A stretch of 64,000 bases of DNA from a bacterium. GTDB taxonomy: Bacteria; Zixibacteria; MSB-5A5; GN15; FEB-12. Positions 43,078-51,865 of the stretch are shown one piece after another. The notes under the pieces are model-generated. The model did not search any database. It had not been told where the DNA came from and saw nothing but the letters and a program-made list of their open reading frames with translations. Made by a program: the position numbers and the translations under genes. The stretch is taken from positions 62,001 through 126,000 of the forward strand of contig JADJGQ010000003.1 of NCBI GenBank assembly GCA_016708025.1. Direction: 5' to 3'. Every line of letters begins with the position of its first letter. The stretch's first letter is position 1.

Positions 43078-43314
43078 TTAGGCGCCAATCTTACCGGACA
43101 GCATGAAGAACACGACCAGCGCATAGATGGTCAACGCCTCGATGAGCGCGGCGCCGATGATCATGGCCGTCTGGATCTTGCCGGAAGCTTCCGGCTGACG
43201 ACCGATCGCTTCCATCGCGGAACCGACCGCACGACCGAGACCAAGACCGGAACCAACCGCCGCCAGGCCGACGCCCATCGGCAGAGCCCACGCTAACATT
43301 GCCTGATAATCCAT
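43078..43314 (-). CDS. atpE: ATP synthase subunit c (F0 rotor ring)
   Basis: 78 residues, two helices and a polar loop (GRQPEAS). The ion-binding Glu is in AALIEALTIYALV near residue 59. The following residue is Ala rather than Ser/Thr, and the first helix lacks the Gln of sodium-type rings, so a proton ring is more likely. The first helix has the Gly-rich packing motif GSGLGLGRAVG. Confidence 0.97.
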   Translation of the reverse strand: MDYQAMLAWALPMGVGLAAVGSGLGLGRAVGSAMEAIGRQPEASGKIQTAMIIGAALIEALTIYALVVFFMLSGKIGA

Positions 43315-43357
43315 GATGAACCTCCAGAATATGTATGTCTATCTGTTCTTTGTCTGC

Positions 43358-44218
43358 TTAGTGATGCGCCGCCTCTTCGTGCGGCAACATCATCAATATA
43401 TAAATGGTCGACAACAGGGTGAACACCAGCGCCTGAATGGTCGACAACAATAAGCCCAACAGAATGAACGGTATGTTCAACGGTATGCCGATCGGCGTGG
43501 CATGCGCCACTCCCGGGCCGAACAGCGCCATCATGCTGATCCCCAGCCCGACAAACGCCGCCACCAGGATATCTTCGCCCGTGATATTGCCGAAAAGTCG
43601 AAGGGCCAGCGAGAACGGCTTGGCCAGTTCACCGATCAGGTGAATTGGGAATATGAGCGGAACGATCGCCCAGCTTATCGCTTCGCGCGGCTGGCCGATC
43701 ATATGGTCCAGATAACCGACCACTCCCAGTCGCGTGATCCCGGTGTACTGCGAATAGAGAAACACCAGAATAGCCAGGGAGGCGGTGATATTGATCGAAG
43801 TCGACGGCGAGTGACCGCCGGGTACTATCCCCATCAAATTCATAAACAGGATATAGAAAAAGAGCGTCCCCAAAAACGGCAGGAATCGCTTGGCATCCTT
43901 GCCGAGAATGGAATACAGGAAATTGTACATCCCTTCAACTGCCATCTCGAGCGCATTCTGCCCCTTACCGGGGATCATCTGGCGCTTGGTATAAACCCGG
44001 ATGACTATAATAGAGAGGATCAGCGAAATGACCGCCGCGTAAATGATATTGATCCAGTGGTAAGCCCATCCCTCGTGATGTGTCAGCATGCTGACGACCG
44101 ACGGGAGATGCGAAGACCCGCCCCCCTTGGCTTCTTCATGCCCACCTTCTTCGGTGGCCAGAACCAGGGTTGGTAGGAGGGTCATACCCCATCCGGTCAA
44201 GCGTGCAAGACTCTTCAT
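43358..44218 (-). CDS. atpB: ATP synthase subunit a (F0)
   Basis: 286 residues, the ion channel facing the c-ring. A signal-like N-terminal segment and a charged His/Glu-rich stretch (EEGGHEEAKGG) come before the helices. The essential Arg lies in LAKPFSLALRLFGNITGED near 210. Other conserved parts are FLPFLGTLFFYILFMNLMGIVPG and, in the last helices, QALVFTLLSTIYI. Its ATG overlaps the atpI stop (TAATG). Confidence 0.97.
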   Translation of the reverse strand: MKSLARLTGWGMTLLPTLVLATEEGGHEEAKGGGSSHLPSVVSMLTHHEGWAYHWINIIYAAVISLILSIIVIRVYTKRQMIPGKGQNALEMAVEGMYNFLYSILGKDAKRFLPFLGTLFFYILFMNLMGIVPGGHSPSTSINITASLAILVFLYSQYTGITRLGVVGYLDHMIGQPREAISWAIVPLIFPIHLIGELAKPFSLALRLFGNITGEDILVAAFVGLGISMMALFGPGVAHATPIGIPLNIPFILLGLLLSTIQALVFTLLSTIYILMMLPHEEAAHH

Positions 44219-44628
44219 TATAGGATAGCTCCCTGGAGATTTTTCTTCTTCGTGGAGTCGAGGCCAAGGAAAAGCCGGCCAAGCACTTTGAGAACCATGA
44301 TCGCCATAACTCCGGTAAAGCCGATCAGCAGATGCAGGGCGGTAAACATCGGCACCTTAAGCAGGAAAAACCCCGCCACATACAGGGCAGGAAACTTGAT
44401 CAACATAAAGCCGACCGTCCGCCCGACATCGGCACCCTCGGGCCGGATCGCTGACTGCACCAATGCGCTGATGAACATGAGATTGATCATACCCCACACT
44501 CCGCCCGAGAGAATGGCCAAGGATGGATAAAAGCCGAGATAATAAAACCCAAACGGGAGAAAGACAACGAGGACTATCCCGAAGGTACGCAATGTTCTTC
44601 CAATGAACTCCAGTCCCATCTCACTCAT
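44218..44628 (-). CDS. atpI: ATP synthase protein I-like membrane protein
   Basis: 136 residues from the ATG at 44628, which overlaps the atpZ-like stop by eight bases. A longer in-frame reading to 44697 would overlap atpZ by about 77 bases and is less likely; an ATG at 44619 is also possible. Four membrane helices are visible (FGIVLVVFLPFGFYYLGF, ILSGGVWGMINLMFIS, FPALYVAGFFLL, LIGFTGVMAIMVLKVLG). AtpI assists c-ring assembly and Mg2+ handling in other species. Position directly before atpB is the main evidence, as AtpI sequences vary strongly. Confidence 0.75.
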   Translation of the reverse strand: MSEMGLEFIGRTLRTFGIVLVVFLPFGFYYLGFYPSLAILSGGVWGMINLMFISALVQSAIRPEGADVGRTVGFMLIKFPALYVAGFFLLKVPMFTALHLLIGFTGVMAIMVLKVLGRLFLGLDSTKKKNLQGAIL

Positions 44629-44881
44629 CGTCTGACTTGTCTTCCAGTGCCTGTGCTTTCTTAACCAGGTGATAAATTTCACGACCTGCGGCAACAAATC
44701 CGAGAATAACTCCCGCGATCGTCAGGTACGGTTCAGTTTCGAACCGTGAGTCAGCCCACTTGCCGGCAAAGAACCCGATCAACGGGGCCGCGACCAGAAT
44801 TGCGGGGACTGCTCCCAGCAATGCGATCTGAGCGTAACCGGAAGGTTTCTTCTCACCAGGTGGAGCGATAAAAAGGGTCAC
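44621..44881 (-). CDS. atpZ: AtpZ/AtpQ-like small F0-associated protein
   Basis: 86 residues with a GTG start preceded by AAAGGG. Two helices flank a charged turn: ALLGAVPAILVAAPLIGFFAGKWADSRF and YLTIAGVILGFVAAGREIYHLVKKA. The G-x-x-x-D (GKWADSRF) turn and the tail are typical of the AtpZ/AtpQ (F0F1-ATPase subunit) family, found before atpI in many operons. It is the first gene of the atp operon, just after the promoter at 44914-44941. Confidence 0.85.
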   Translation of the reverse strand: MTLFIAPPGEKKPSGYAQIALLGAVPAILVAAPLIGFFAGKWADSRFETEPYLTIAGVILGFVAAGREIYHLVKKAQALEDKSDDE

Positions 44882-44913
44882 TATAACCCTTTCAGTGACA
44901 GTTTAGTCGGCCA

Positions 44914-44941
44914 AATATAGACGAGACGAAGTGAATGTCAA
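44914..44941 (-). promoter_or_regulatory. Promoter of the atp operon
   Basis: Minus strand: consensus TTGACA (44941-44936), 16 bases, TATATT (44919-44914). The leader would be about 25 bases before the atpZ-like GTG. Confidence 0.75.
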
Positions 44942-45101
44942 CCCGTTTTTTAACCGAGAGTCCCGGAGTCAAAACGACTTTTCGGCATTTAACGGCAGCC
45001 GATTAGAAAGATTTTTCCACATCCCGGACATTTGCCCGAATTTCGCCATTGCAACCAAATGCACTATCGCATTTCTTAGTCCCCAAACAAAGGAGTAACC
45101 A

Positions 45102-45784
45102 TTGAGAGTTCCCACTTTTTGCTCATTCTGGTTCCGGCCGCCTTGCTTTTGGCAATTCTCGCATGCAACGGCGAAAAGGCGGAGCCGGTCGCTCAACCCA
45201 AAGATCAGGATACTACTCAGAAGTTGGTTGCGACCCCTTTGCCGAATCCGGATGAGATATTGGTGAAGGCGGCCTCCGAAAAGCTGGTCGACCAGTTTTC
45301 CCGCCGTTTGCGCTCCGAGTTGATGGATGCGATGGCCAAGGGTGATGCTGCCTCTGCGATAGCGGTATGCAGCAAGAAAGCCCCCGCCCTTGCGATGGAA
45401 ATGTCCGGCGAGGGTTGGTCGATCCGGAGACTGAGCATGCGCCAGCGCAATCCCGACAATTACCCTGTTTCGACCGACGCCGCCTTTTACCAGCAATTGA
45501 CAGCCGATACCGCACTCACGTATCTGGCCACCTGGAAGTTTGAATTCAAACGTCGGACCTACAACTACTACCAACCGATCTATATGCAAGCCATGTGCAA
45601 AAGCTGCCACGGAAAAACCGAAGAGATGGATCCGGCGGTAGTTGCGCAATTGACTAAACTCTATCCCGATGATCGGGCAGTCGGATTCGAAGATGGCGAC
45701 CTGAGAGGGATATTTGCAGTGGTGGCGCAGTGGCCCGAAGCAAAAGCCAAAGCCGAAAAACTGGTGAGTAGTTCGGAGAAGTAA
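45102..45784 (+). CDS. DUF3365 (Tll0287-like) heme-binding lipoprotein, apparent one-base defect in signal peptide
   Basis: The uninterrupted frame runs from 45119 (TTG) to the stop at 45784. It begins LILVPAALLLAILAC, a hydrophobic core and lipobox without a positive start. A well-placed AGGAG is at 45091-45095, six bases before TTG at 45102, but that TTG is in another frame. One extra T in the T5 run (45116-45120) joins them and gives MRVPTFLLILVPAALLLAI with lipobox LAILAC. The mature protein shows AIAVCSKKAPALAMEM and a c-type heme motif MCKSCHGK near its C-terminal third, with DDRAVGFEDGDLRGIFAV. This is the DUF3365 layout, a periplasmic redox or gas sensor domain. It is next to livF-like and cydAB genes. 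Confidence 0.8.
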
Positions 45785-45808
45785 GGGTACAGAGCCGTTG
45801 CGATTCCG

Positions 45809-45828
45809 GGTCATTGGTTTGAATGACC
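45809..45828. promoter_or_regulatory. Perfect inverted repeat upstream of the livF-like gene
   Basis: GGTCATT-GGTTTG-AATGACC, perfect 7-bp arms. It sits 24 bases after the lipoprotein stop and 73 bases before the livF-like ATG. There is no T-tract, so operator or weak stem; a TTGACC follows at 45830. Confidence 0.3.
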
Positions 45829-45901
45829 ATTGACCCGACACCGCAAATACCTCTTATTGCACGCATGAGTCACCGACCCTTGTGCCTGGTATGATCAACG
45901 C

Positions 45902-46609
45902 ATGCTGTTAGATATTTCCGATCTTCATCTCTCCTACGATCGAATTGCTGCCCTCAAGGGAGTCTCTCTCAATCTTGAGAAGGGAGAGATCGTGGCGATC
46001 ATCGGTGCCAACGGCGCCGGCAAAACCACTCTCATCAATACAATCTCCGGAGTTCTCAAACCTGACCGCGGAGAGATCCGCTTCAAAGACGAGCTCGTCA
46101 GTGGGCTTCCTGCCTATAAGATCACCCGGAAAAAGATCATCCAGGTTCCGGAAGGACGCAAGGTTTTCAACAAGCTTTCGGTCCTGGAGAATCTTGAGAT
46201 GGGCGCATACGCCATTGATGACAAGCCGCGGATTCGCCAAAACATCTCCCGCATGCAGGATCTGTTCCCTATCCTCAAAGAGCGGTCATCCCAGGCCGCC
46301 GGTACTCTCTCCGGCGGAGAACAGCAGATGCTGGCGATCGCCCGCGGACTGATGGCTGAGCCGGAACTCCTGATGTTTGATGAACCCTCGATGGGACTCT
46401 CCCCGGTGATGGTCGAGAAAGTCTTCCAGATCATCCGAGAGATCAATCAAAGAGGCATCTCCTGTCTGCTGGTGGAACAGAATGCCAGAAAATCACTGCA
46501 GATAGCCAATCGAGCCTATGTGTTAGAAACCGGCTCGATCGTGCTGTCCGACACCGCCAGTCATTTGCTTGAGAACGAGCAGGTGAAAAAAGCATATCTC
46601 GGAGCCTAG
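45902..46609 (+). CDS. LivF-like branched-chain amino acid ABC transporter ATPase (orphan)
   Basis: 235 residues, a single ATPase domain. Walker A is GANGAGKTT near 36-44, the signature LSGGEQQMLAIARGL near 139 and Walker B MFDEPSMGLSP near 161. The D-E-P-S-x-G-L-S-P form and VPEGRKVFNKLSVLENL are diagnostic for the LivF group of high-affinity branched-chain amino-acid and urea importers. No livG, livH, livM or binding-protein gene lies nearby, so its partner permease must be encoded elsewhere or it serves another role. No good ribosome site is visible. Confidence 0.8.
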   Translation: MLLDISDLHLSYDRIAALKGVSLNLEKGEIVAIIGANGAGKTTLINTISGVLKPDRGEIRFKDELVSGLPAYKITRKKIIQVPEGRKVFNKLSVLENLEMGAYAIDDKPRIRQNISRMQDLFPILKERSSQAAGTLSGGEQQMLAIARGLMAEPELLMFDEPSMGLSPVMVEKVFQIIREINQRGISCLLVEQNARKSLQIANRAYVLETGSIVLSDTASHLLENEQVKKAYLGA

Positions 46610-46726
46610 GTCCGAACGGCCACACACTGCCCCAGAGTCAGCAAGTTAATCGCGCTAATTTCTAAACTTTCACAATATCCGTGCGATTCGACTGAACCTT
46701 TCAGCACGAATAGCTGTTAATTCGAT

Positions 46727-46742
46727 AGTGAATTTCTTCACA
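46727..46742. promoter_or_regulatory. CRP/FNR-like palindrome before cydA
   Basis: AGTGA-ATTTCT-TCACA differs by one base from the TGTGA-N6-TCACA consensus of the CRP/FNR regulator superfamily. It lies 41 bases before the cydA ATG, a logical place for oxygen- or redox-dependent control, but a short palindrome can arise by chance. Confidence 0.35.
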
Positions 46743-46782
46743 TGAATGTCGCCCGCCCCGCGGGTGCCTCAGGAATGGAAGT

Positions 46783-48129
46783 ATGGATGCACTGACTCTG
46801 TCGCGTTGGCAATTCGGACTGACTATCGGATTTCACTATCTCTTCCCCGTGTTGAGCATCGGCCTCGGTTTCCTCCTCGTGGTAATGGAGGGGATGTATC
46901 TCAAGACCGGACGCGAACTGTATCACCAGATGACCCGTTTCTGGGTCAAGATATTCGGACTGATCTTTGCCCTCGGCGTCGCGACCGGGATCGTGATGGA
47001 ATTCCAGTTCGGCACGAACTGGTCGACATATTCACGTTTTGTGGGGGACGTCTTTGGAAGTGCGCTGGCCGCGGAAGGGATCTTCGCATTCTTCCTTGAA
47101 TCCGGCTTTCTCGCCCTCTTGTTATTTGGCTGGAACAAGGTCTCCAAACGGATGCACTTCCTTTCGACCGTCATGGTCGCCGCCGGTGCACATTTCAGCG
47201 CCATCTGGATAGTCGTCGCTAATTCCTGGCAACAGACCCCGGCGGGTCATCACATCGTCCAGCATGAGTTGGGGACGCGTGCGGAGATCGTCGATTTTTG
47301 GGCGATGGTCTTTAATCCGTCATTTGTCGATCGCATCTGGCATGTTTATATGGGTGCCTGGCAGGCAGGCGGATTTTTCGTCCTCTCCGTCTCCGCATGG
47401 TATCTCCTCAAAAATCGACATATCGACTTCGCGAAGATTTCCCTCAAGATCGGTTTGGTCTTTGCGGCAATCGCCTCTCTGCTGCAGTTGGTCAGCGGTC
47501 ATTCAAGCGCAGTCGGCGTGGCGGAGAATCAACCAGCCAAGCTAGCGGCGTTCGAAGCTCACTACGATGCTTCTGCCCCGGCTGATCTCTGGTTGTTCGG
47601 ATGGGTTGATGATGAGTCACAGATCGTAAAGTATGGGATCAAGGCTCCTGGCATGCTTAGTTATCTGATCTATGGTGATGTCGATCATCCGGTCACCGGA
47701 CTCAACCACTTCCCCGAGGATGAACGTCCGCCGGTCAATCTCGTTTTTCAGTCATACCATGCGATGGTCGGGATCGGGATGCTATTGATCCTCCTTTCCT
47801 GGCTCGGCCTTTTTCTCCTCTGGCGCAGAAAGTTGTGGAATGCGCGGTGGTACCTCTATGCTCTTGTTGGTTCGGTCCTGCTTCCACAAGCCGCCAATCA
47901 ACTTGGATGGTTCAGCGCCGAAGTCGGCCGTCAGCCCTGGGTGGTGTATGGACTACTAAAGACCTCCGAAGGGCTCTCCCCTACAGTCAAACCGGGCGAG
48001 ATCATGACCTCGATCATTCTCTTTGGTGTGATCTACTTGCTGCTGTTCGCGTTGTTCCTCTACCTGCTCAACGAAAAGATCCAGCACGGCCCGGATGATG
48101 ACTCGATCACGGAAGGACACCGCGCATGA
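46783..48129 (+). CDS. cydA: Cytochrome bd ubiquinol oxidase subunit I
   Basis: 448 residues, about nine helices. It oxidises quinol and reduces O2 with high affinity without pumping protons. Conserved parts are RWQFGLTIGFHYLFPVLSIG (His18, a heme b595-type ligand), GIFAFFLESGFLALLLFGW with the conserved Glu, and GRQPWVVYGLLKTSEGLSP near the C-terminus. The total length indicates a short Q-loop, the common form outside enterics. The ATG at 46783 follows GGAATGGA. It overlaps cydB by ATGA. Confidence 0.97.
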   Translation: MDALTLSRWQFGLTIGFHYLFPVLSIGLGFLLVVMEGMYLKTGRELYHQMTRFWVKIFGLIFALGVATGIVMEFQFGTNWSTYSRFVGDVFGSALAAEGIFAFFLESGFLALLLFGWNKVSKRMHFLSTVMVAAGAHFSAIWIVVANSWQQTPAGHHIVQHELGTRAEIVDFWAMVFNPSFVDRIWHVYMGAWQAGGFFVLSVSAWYLLKNRHIDFAKISLKIGLVFAAIASLLQLVSGHSSAVGVAENQPAKLAAFEAHYDASAPADLWLFGWVDDESQIVKYGIKAPGMLSYLIYGDVDHPVTGLNHFPEDERPPVNLVFQSYHAMVGIGMLLILLSWLGLFLLWRRKLWNARWYLYALVGSVLLPQAANQLGWFSAEVGRQPWVVYGLLKTSEGLSPTVKPGEIMTSIILFGVIYLLLFALFLYLLNEKIQHGPDDDSITEGHRA

Positions 48130-49148
48130 CGTTCGATCTCAATACGATCTGGTTCGGGCTGATCGGCATTCTCTTTGCCGGTTATGCGATTCTGGATGGC
48201 TTTGATCTGGGAGTTGGCGCGCTGCACCTGTTCACCAAAGGGGATAGTGAACGTCGCACTATGCTGAATGCAATCGGTCCGGTCTGGGATGGAAACGAGG
48301 TCTGGTTGGTGACTGCCGGCGGCGCGCTGTTTGCCGCGTTCCCCGAGGTCTATGCAACAGCCTTTTCGGGATTTTACCTCGCCTTCATGCTTCTTTTGGT
48401 GGCCCTGATCTTCCGCGCAGTGGCGATCGAATTTCGCTCCAAACGAGAAGGAAAATTCTGGCGTCAGGGATGGGATATTAGCTTCTCCGTGGCCAGCATC
48501 CTGGCCTCTCTTCTTATCGGGATCGCGCTTGGCAATATCGCCTGGGGGATTCCACTCGATGCCCGCCACGAGTACGCGGGGACTTTTCTAGGACTGCTGC
48601 ATCCCTTTCCGATCCTGGTCGGCATCACGACTGTCGCTCTCTTCATGATGCACGGTTCTATCTATGTGGTCCTGAAAACCGAGGGTGAACTTCAGGCGCG
48701 CGCCCGTCTCTGGACACGGAACGGTATCATCTTCTTCATTATCGGCTATGCGTTCACGACTCTATTCACCCTGCTCTACATTCCGCACATGACCGATACG
48801 ATTCGGGAGAATCCGGTGCTTTTCCTGGTGCCGATGCTCACCATACTGGCGATCGCCAATATTCCGCGCGAGATCCATCTGGGTCGCGATTTCCGCGCCT
48901 TCATTTCTTCCTCCATCGCAGTGGCCGCGCTGTTGGCGTTGTTCGGGATCGGAATGTATCCGTTCATGATCTACTCATTTCCCAGTCCGGAGAACAGCCT
49001 GACCATCTACAATGCAGCATCCTCGGCCGAAACGCTCAAGATCATGTTGATCATTGCGTTGATCGGAATGCCGATGGTGCTGGCGTATACGGTCAGTATT
49101 TATTGGATATTTAGAGGGAAAGTGAAGCTCGAGAAAACGAGTTACTAA
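48126..49148 (+). CDS. cydB: Cytochrome bd ubiquinol oxidase subunit II
   Basis: 340 residues, eight or nine helices. The signature start WFGLIGILFAGYAILDGFDLGVGALHLF and the block GPVWDGNEVWLVTAGGALFAAFPEVYA are conserved in CydB, which stabilises the bd complex. Translation is coupled to cydA (ATGA overlap). No cydX or cydCD follows. The gene converges with the secreted protein at 49161 with only 12 bases between and no visible terminator. Confidence 0.97.
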   Translation: MTFDLNTIWFGLIGILFAGYAILDGFDLGVGALHLFTKGDSERRTMLNAIGPVWDGNEVWLVTAGGALFAAFPEVYATAFSGFYLAFMLLLVALIFRAVAIEFRSKREGKFWRQGWDISFSVASILASLLIGIALGNIAWGIPLDARHEYAGTFLGLLHPFPILVGITTVALFMMHGSIYVVLKTEGELQARARLWTRNGIIFFIIGYAFTTLFTLLYIPHMTDTIRENPVLFLVPMLTILAIANIPREIHLGRDFRAFISSSIAVAALLALFGIGMYPFMIYSFPSPENSLTIYNAASSAETLKIMLIIALIGMPMVLAYTVSIYWIFRGKVKLEKTSY

Positions 49149-49160
49149 TCGGCGCAGGCG

Positions 49161-51794
49161 TTACATCAGTACAACCAGTGTACCGATCTGCACTTTGCCG
49201 TTCTCGTCTTCAACCGACCAGTAATAAAGTCCCGATACGATCATCTGCACATTGCGATTGATCATATCCCAGGTGGCGTGATTCGCCTTGGGATCCGAGG
49301 GATCGACATCGTGATGCAGTTCTCGCACCAGATCGCCATCAAGCGTATGGATCCTGATCGTGCATTTCGCCGGGACATTCACAAAATGAATCGCCCGTAC
49401 TCGATCGTTGATCTTCTCCGGATGTCCTCTCCCTTCCCATCCACCATCGCGGTAGCCGCCATCGACCCGATAGGGGTTGGGATAGATATAGACTGGCGGC
49501 AGTATACCATCGAGTTGATCATCTGAACTGGCCGGGTAGGCCGACTGAAGTCCCAGCAGTCTGGCGCTTTCCAGCGGCTGCAAACCGACTTTGGGCGAAC
49601 CAAAATCAAATGCCGTCACCGAGAAGTAATATGGAACTGTCGGAAGCAGGCCGGTGATCTCGCACTCATACTCGTAATATTTCAGATAGCCATCTTCGGT
49701 CATCATGTCCGGAGTGATCGGGTGGTCAGCATCCGGCTTGACAGCATCCGGATATCGCTTTTTGATCGGTGTGTCTATCCCAAACCGAGAGACATTGTTA
49801 TCGTGCGGCAGGAAATAAAGAGTCGAGTCAATAAAGCGAGCTCCCCGATAAGGATTGGTCGGACCGTAGTCCTGCGGATGAAACAGTGTATCATTGCACG
49901 GATCGGCCGCATCACTGAACCGGCACCGGATCTCCTCGACAGTCGCCGGCACTCCGGTCAGATCATACCCTGGCGCCGGCTTTTTGTGCGGGTTGTAGGC
50001 GAAGACATCGAAATTGTTGAAATCATACGATGCGGCCAATGCAAGGCTCGCCTCGCGATCATCCCGCCCCATATAAACATGATATCCCTCGAAATCAACA
50101 TATCCCGACAGGAAGTCCCTGTAGATCTCCGATCGATACCCATTAAAACGGACTTTGACTCCACCAACGATCGGTTCGATCCAGATCACCGGCGGCGGCG
50201 GCGGAGATTCGGCACGCCAATCCGGTACGCCATCCCCCTCGTAGTACGTCGAGTCAACCACCGTAGCAACCCAGTGTCCATCGACAAAACTGGAGTCCAA
50301 TACACAGACACGCAGTTTTCCAAAATACCCATCACCATCAGTATCGATCCCCGGATTATCGTAAATGCGCGCCGCCCAGGCGGCGTTGGTCGCAAACGGA
50401 CCCATATTCAGACCCTGCAGATAACGCTCGGGATAATAATTGCCAAAGCGAAGATTCAAGTAGGCGTTGATGAAGTCAACATGCAGGCTCTCTCCTCCCA
50501 CAAACGCGAAAGGAATATCAACCTGCTCGCGCGGTCCAAGACTGTACGGTCCCAGCGACATCAGGTAACATCCATCAGCCCCTCGTGAAATGGAACGTGC
50601 ATTCGAAGAACTGGGAGGCATCCAGAGCGGGTCGGCTACAGAGATCCTTCCGGTCAGGACTTGAGAATAATCAACCTCTCCATTGCTCATCAGGAAATAT
50701 CTGTTTCGGTCGCCGATCGGCTGTCCGAATCCGGTGCCGAGATTGCGGTAATTGGTTCGATACTGCGGCCCAAAGTCAAACACCGTGCCGACATTGGGGA
50801 CCCACCAGTTGAAGGAAAACTGCTCATCATCGCGCGGCTGTCTGAGGAATCGAATACCTGTCACATGCGGAACCTGCAGACCGCTGGAGGAAAGCCAGTC
50901 GCCATCCATGTCTGCCGACCAGGCAATATTGACCGTATCCTCGAACTCGCACTGATTGTAGTTGGAGACCGGATATGATTTCAGGAAACCGATAATATCG
51001 TCACGCCCACCCGTTTGGGTTTTGGCAGGCGTGAAATTAAGTGTAGCGCCGAAATCAACCACATAGCGATGTACGTCGGGATCCATGAATACCCCCGCAT
51101 ACAACTGATTGATCTCCTGACTGCTGATATTGGTGATCTTCAAGTTAAACAAGATCAGGTCATCGGCATACCCGTACGACCACATATAGCTTTCCTGGCG
51201 CACTTCAATCCCCAATGGCTGATGCGTCCGTCCTTCGATCTGATCAAACGAGGGGTAGGCGTTACCCGAGGTCAGCGTGTCCTGGTAGGTGGTGATCAGA
51301 TCCTGCTCGGAACGGGCATCACGAAGCATCTCTTCAGTCGGCCCAAGGGTTGAGCGCCGCTGGAATAGTCCATAAGGATATGCATCCGGATGAAACTCGC
51401 GGGAGAATGTGTTTTGCTCAACCGAGGTAGAGACCAGCGTATCTCGACCGACCACCCCTCCAACCCAGAGACCGCCGTTGTAGAGATAGATCTTGGTGCT
51501 GGCTTTGGGATACTGGCATTCGCCGATCCTCCCGCCAGTGAAGCAGTCGTAATAGAACACTTCTTTGCCGTAACTCAGTCTGCCGAAATTGGTCAGTCCG
51601 ACATACAATTTGCCTAGATCGTGCGCCGTGATGCAATAGGAAGGAGATGCGGCTGAAGCGATTATCGGGTTGCGCTGACCGGTGGGATCGGACTGGGCCC
51701 GGAGACCCGGAATCAAAGCAAGCGACAGTACCAGAAGGATCGCTCCTCCTACCGCCGTGGGGCGAAACTTCAGATGCCTGCCAACCGCGATCAT
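49161..51794 (-). CDS. Large secreted protein with FlgD-like/sorting-type C-terminus, tandem copy 1
   Basis: 877 residues from the ATG at 51794, chosen because it gives a clean signal peptide (MIAVGRHLKF, then VGGAILLVLSLALIPGLRAQ); a longer frame goes to 51869 and contains no signal. The mature protein begins SPSYCITAHDLGKLYVGLTNFGRLSYG, has a cysteine-rich early region (YDCFTGGRIGEC), and a long beta-rich middle with Asp-rich calcium-like loops (DTDGDGYFGK) and a fibronectin-like part. It ends with ATWDMI...NVQMIVSGLYYWSVEDENGKVQ, a FlgD-like or T9SS-type 'SGLYYW' module. It is a paralog of the gene at 51866. The family is not one I can name; surface location is inferred. Confidence 0.65.
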   Translation of the reverse strand: MIAVGRHLKFRPTAVGGAILLVLSLALIPGLRAQSDPTGQRNPIIASAASPSYCITAHDLGKLYVGLTNFGRLSYGKEVFYYDCFTGGRIGECQYPKASTKIYLYNGGLWVGGVVGRDTLVSTSVEQNTFSREFHPDAYPYGLFQRRSTLGPTEEMLRDARSEQDLITTYQDTLTSGNAYPSFDQIEGRTHQPLGIEVRQESYMWSYGYADDLILFNLKITNISSQEINQLYAGVFMDPDVHRYVVDFGATLNFTPAKTQTGGRDDIIGFLKSYPVSNYNQCEFEDTVNIAWSADMDGDWLSSSGLQVPHVTGIRFLRQPRDDEQFSFNWWVPNVGTVFDFGPQYRTNYRNLGTGFGQPIGDRNRYFLMSNGEVDYSQVLTGRISVADPLWMPPSSSNARSISRGADGCYLMSLGPYSLGPREQVDIPFAFVGGESLHVDFINAYLNLRFGNYYPERYLQGLNMGPFATNAAWAARIYDNPGIDTDGDGYFGKLRVCVLDSSFVDGHWVATVVDSTYYEGDGVPDWRAESPPPPPVIWIEPIVGGVKVRFNGYRSEIYRDFLSGYVDFEGYHVYMGRDDREASLALAASYDFNNFDVFAYNPHKKPAPGYDLTGVPATVEEIRCRFSDAADPCNDTLFHPQDYGPTNPYRGARFIDSTLYFLPHDNNVSRFGIDTPIKKRYPDAVKPDADHPITPDMMTEDGYLKYYEYECEITGLLPTVPYYFSVTAFDFGSPKVGLQPLESARLLGLQSAYPASSDDQLDGILPPVYIYPNPYRVDGGYRDGGWEGRGHPEKINDRVRAIHFVNVPAKCTIRIHTLDGDLVRELHHDVDPSDPKANHATWDMINRNVQMIVSGLYYWSVEDENGKVQIGTLVVLM

Positions 51795-51865
51795 TGTCTG
51801 ATTACTAGTGCAGGAAAGTGCCATCGATGTCAAGCGGGAAATCGCCGCTCCCGCAACGGAAAAAG

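Noticed and set aside
49722..50588. 288-codon plus-strand frame inside the tandem secreted-protein gene
   Set aside because: Arginine/isoleucine-rich shadow of the real minus-strand gene; no start signals.
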